From Diplonema papillatum (taxonomy: Eukaryota > Euglenozoa > Diplonemea > Diplonemida > Diplonemidae), in assembly GCA_030068145.1 (NCBI GenBank), contig JAPJBO010000090.1, positions 351,123 through 415,122 of the forward strand: DNA of 64,000 bases, in the 5' to 3' direction. Positions 61,913-64,000 of this stretch are shown in pieces. The notes under the pieces are model-generated. The model did no database searches. It saw only the letters and a list, made by a program, of their open reading frames with translations, and was not told the origin of the DNA. Position 1 is the first letter of the stretch. Every line of letters starts with the position of its first letter. The position numbers and the translations under genes are program-made.

Positions 61913-62533
61913 TCAGGGGAAGGCAGCTTTTCCTGCGGCTCCACCCCCACTTCTGAAGGAGTTCGTCCGCTCCAGGTCGGCTCTCTGTATGCCCTCAAAT
62001 CCCGGCCGCCTCGCCACCAGTCGGGACCACGTCTTCGCCCTCAAGTCCGCACTAACTTCATGTCCCCTCTTCGAAGGTGCCGAGGCTAACGGGTCATATG
62101 TTGCACCATTCCTCAGCGTGCGAGACAGGGGCCCGGGTCCCCATACGTGTCCACACTCCTCCATGCTCCTCATCGCCAGTCCAACTGGCCCCAGGGGTGG
62201 GTCCCCCTCGGCGTATCTTCCCCGGATGCTCTCCATCAGAGGCAGCAGTCGTGGCAACCTCTCGCACGCCGCGTAAAACGCTGTCGTCACCCTATATGCT
62301 AGGCATGTACCGGGATCCGTCAGGTGGCCCTTCTCCTGAAAGTTTAGGACCATCTCCCTCGCGCGCTTCGGCCCCAGATCAGTCCCATCACCGACGTCGT
62401 CAGCCGTTTCATCGCCACCTTCGATACCGGCGCGAAAGAGCAGCCTGACAGCGCCGCCGGTAGCACATTCGACTGCACAATCCGGACCCGCTTTTCGTAC
62501 CGGAACGGCGCATGGCGCCGTTCCGTTTAGCAT
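61913..62533 (-). CDS. Hypothetical protein, 206 residues
   Basis: ATG-initiated minus-strand frame with balanced composition, for example HLTDPGTCLAYRVTTAFYAA, CERLPRLLPLMESIRGRYAE and GFEGIQRADLERTNSFRSG. I recognise no family, membrane segment or zinc site. The start codon lies in ATGCTAAACGG at the edge of a 51-bp direct repeat; the other copy of that repeat (62774-62824) also ends in an ATG that opens a roughly 50-codon frame. The frame stops in a Gly/Ala-rich run, and overlapping open frames continue downstream, so a frameshift or unannotated intron is possible. It could be an element-borne gene fragment. Expression evidence is needed. Confidence 0.35.
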   Translation of the reverse strand: MLNGTAPCAVPVRKAGPDCAVECATGGAVRLLFRAGIEGGDETADDVGDGTDLGPKRAREMVLNFQEKGHLTDPGTCLAYRVTTAFYAACERLPRLLPLMESIRGRYAEGDPPLGPVGLAMRSMEECGHVWGPGPLSRTLRNGATYDPLASAPSKRGHEVSADLRAKTWSRLVARRPGFEGIQRADLERTNSFRSGGGAAGKAAFP

Positions 62534-62573
62534 TGAGTTCTTTTAAGTACATGAACCACATGGATTAGCATGC
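62524..62573. repeat. 51-bp direct repeat, left copy
   Basis: CGTTTAGCATTGAGTTCTTT then TAAGTACATGAACCACATGG ATTAGCATGCAC, essentially identical to 62774-62824. A shorter relative is at 17273-17300. Confidence 0.85.
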
Positions 62574-62773
62574 ACTGCCTTGAAAGTCAGGTTATCGGAT
62601 GACGTCGTCGCCTGCCATTGCGTCGTCAAGGTCGAGCATTTGTGGAGCTAGCGGGGTTTGGCTTCCTTGCGATTCCAAAGACTGAGTCGGCGAGTACGAG
62701 GGCGGGCAGGAGTGCCCGTTTTCCACTTTCGAGGGCATTGGTGTGCCCGTGGTCCCCGGTCGTTTCTGAGAGC
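62574..62773. other. Spacer between the direct repeats
   Basis: On the minus strand a frame of about 50 codons starts from the right-hand repeat (MLNELSETTGDHGHTNALES) and stops near 62630. Function unknown. Confidence 0.35.
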
Positions 62774-62824
62774 TCGTTTAGCATTGAGTTCTTTTAAGTA
62801 CATGAACCACATGGATTAGCATGC
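62774..62824. repeat. 51-bp direct repeat, right copy
   Basis: Same sequence as 62524-62573; followed by ACGTTTAGCAGCGGTTGCC, which also follows the relative at 17300. Confidence 0.85.
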
Positions 62825-62850
62825 ACACGTTTAGCAGCGGTTGCCGAATC

Positions 62851-62932
<82 letters not shown>
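62851..62932. repeat. (AT)n microsatellite
   Basis: About 80 bp of AT with two GTA interruptions. Confidence 0.97.
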
Positions 62933-62934
<2 letters not shown>

Positions 62935-63478
62935 TACGATGCCAAAAGGGGGGGGGGGGGGTTTGGGCGGAAAAATCCCCGCATAGTTCACCAGGGTCTG
63001 ACGGGTACTGAGGCCCCATACCCTTCCTAAAACATCATTCTGCGTTCAAATACGCCCTCAGAAGCCTCCGGAGAGCCTTCTATGATGTCCCAAATGCGAT
63101 TTTGTGGGTTTTTAGGGGGTCCCCCCGCCTGCTGGCCGTAAACCACCATAGAAGACACATACGCAACCTGATGCTGGGTCGCTTCTCTGTGCAAGATCCC
63201 AGCCCAAACACACGTTTTCGGCGTTCTCTAGCACTCTCCAGGTGCATTCGACCCTCGGGCTTCGTGGTTTCTTTCACTCACAGGTGTTCCGGGACGTGCA
63301 AAGATAAGGAGAATGGCCCCCTGCATTGGGGACAGACCGAACAACGCCCTGCCTGTCTAAACAGGCTTTGGGGTCAAATTGCACCGGCTTTGGCGCCACA
63401 TCCACCGTTTCGGGCTTCGTTTGTGCTGCTTTGGGGTCCATTAAGAACTCTGGTCTGATTTGCGGGACGCTTTCCTCG
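62933..63478. other. Unassigned, weak coding-like features
   Basis: G-run at 62948-62961. The minus strand from 63498 to 63274 encodes a Pro/Lys-rich frame without an ATG (EFLMDPKAAQTKPETVDVAP). No recognised gene. Confidence 0.35.
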
Positions 63479-63503
63479 GTTTTGGCGCCCACTTTCACTG
63501 TTC
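63479..63503 (+). repeat. Left arm of a 25-bp inverted repeat
   Basis: GTTTTGGCGCCCACTTTCAC TGTTC pairs with the last 25 bases of the window (63976-64000) with one mismatch, 472 bp apart. Confidence 0.85.
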
Positions 63504-63638
63504 TAAGGCCTGTTCAGGCTTCTACCTGCATCATGTTATGCTATTCTGGTGATTCTGCAAGGCTTGGTGAACGAAGTAGGACAAGCGTTAAGTAACAGGC
63601 GATCATCAGCCGTTCTCAAGCGGTTGACTACGACGCGT
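63504..63638. other. Unassigned
   Basis: Nothing recognised. Confidence 0.35.
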
Positions 63639-64000
63639 TCACTTCATGATTTTGAAGCAGGCTTCACCGCTTTCAGGGCAGGCTTTCAGAGCTTTCCTGG
63701 CAATGTCTTCCCTTCTGGCATCTTTCTCACCCATGGCTGCAAAGTGCTTCTCGCTGGATGTCTTTGCACAGGCGGCACATGACCCGAGGGATGTGTGGCT
63801 CTGTGCAGTGAGCTTGGTCAGACAAACTGTGTGGCGCACACACCCGCCATGGTCGGCAGTATCACCTGGGTCACAGTTTGAGTCCTGTTCCGAGACCCGT
63901 TCACGGTGAAGTGGCGTCTACTGGGTCGCTTCCTCTCCAGCTTCGGCGCAAAGTCTGCACCACTGGATGCACTTTGAACGGTGAAAGTGGGCGCCAAAAC
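63639..64000 (-). pseudogene. Cysteine-rich coding fragment, runs off the window
   Basis: One minus-strand frame reads from the window edge (FGAHFHRSKCIQWCRLCAEA GEEATQ) through a single TAG (63918-63920) and on to a stop at 63639: NCDPGDTADHGGC, CLTKLTAQSHTSLGSCAACA, a Lys/Arg-rich segment and KACPESGEACFKIMK. Regular C-x2-C and C-x3-C pairs suggest a zinc-binding C-terminus, as in some DNA transposases, but no family is recognised. The opposite strand also has an ATG frame (63646-63909), so the choice rests on the cysteine spacing. It may be a pseudogene or a gene using TAG as a sense codon. Confidence 0.3.
63976..64000 (-). repeat. Right arm of the 25-bp inverted repeat
   Basis: GAACGGTGAAAGTGGGCGCC AAAAC; overlaps the start of the cysteine-rich fragment, so the left arm at 63479 is probably an inverted copy of its coding DNA. 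Confidence 0.8.

Overview
The window reads as repeat-saturated nuclear DNA of a eukaryote with a large, gene-poor genome. Evidence: a Mutator-like (MULE) transposase, CCCH zinc-finger proteins with long glutamine runs, fragments of cytoplasmic-type large- and small-subunit rRNA, long (GT)n, (GA)n and (AT)n microsatellites, many short inverted-repeat elements, and no bacterial operon structure. The paired motif of the two CCCH genes (C-x-H-N-x-W ... L-R-C-x2-C followed by C-x7-C-x6-C-x3-H) is one I associate with alveolates (apicomplexans, chromerids, dinoflagellates). That placement is inference; the rRNA pieces are too degenerate to settle it by eye.

Only three long coding regions are convincing. 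(1) A 965-residue MULE transposase at 6318-9215 with a DDE core, SWIM finger, zinc knuckle and a C-terminal OTU-type cysteine-protease domain. It lies inside a 4.9 kb element bounded by 105-bp compound terminal inverted repeats (4913-5017 and 9704-9808). (2) A 541-residue glutamine/alanine-rich zinc-finger protein at 18954-20579, minus strand. (3) Its 829-residue two-module paralogue at 55164-57653, minus strand, with a decayed partial copy beside it at 54797-54935. Weak coding candidates are a 206-residue minus-strand frame at 61913-62533, a basic frame at 14398-14796, and a cysteine-rich fragment running off the window end (63639-64000, minus).

Layout: 1-4900 dispersed repeats and short inverted-repeat elements; 4913-9808 the MULE; 10.3-18.9 kb repeats, including a tandem array with a covarying hairpin (10580-11880) and a single-copy relative of the big satellite (12385-12605); 19-20.6 kb zinc-finger gene; 21.4-24.1 kb LSU rRNA-derived DNA with a 322-bp insertion; 25.2-25.9 kb CA arrays; 26.9-31.7 kb a 67-copy, 72-bp tandem array; 32-54 kb nested short elements, three with sequence-level evidence of insertion, plus a truncated SSU rRNA copy at 36.3 kb; 54.8-57.7 kb zinc-finger pseudogene, second SSU copy and zinc-finger gene; 58-64 kb repeats and weak coding fragments. 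Much of the intergenic DNA is built from about twenty dispersed families, lettered A-W here for cross-reference. Letters are local to this annotation.
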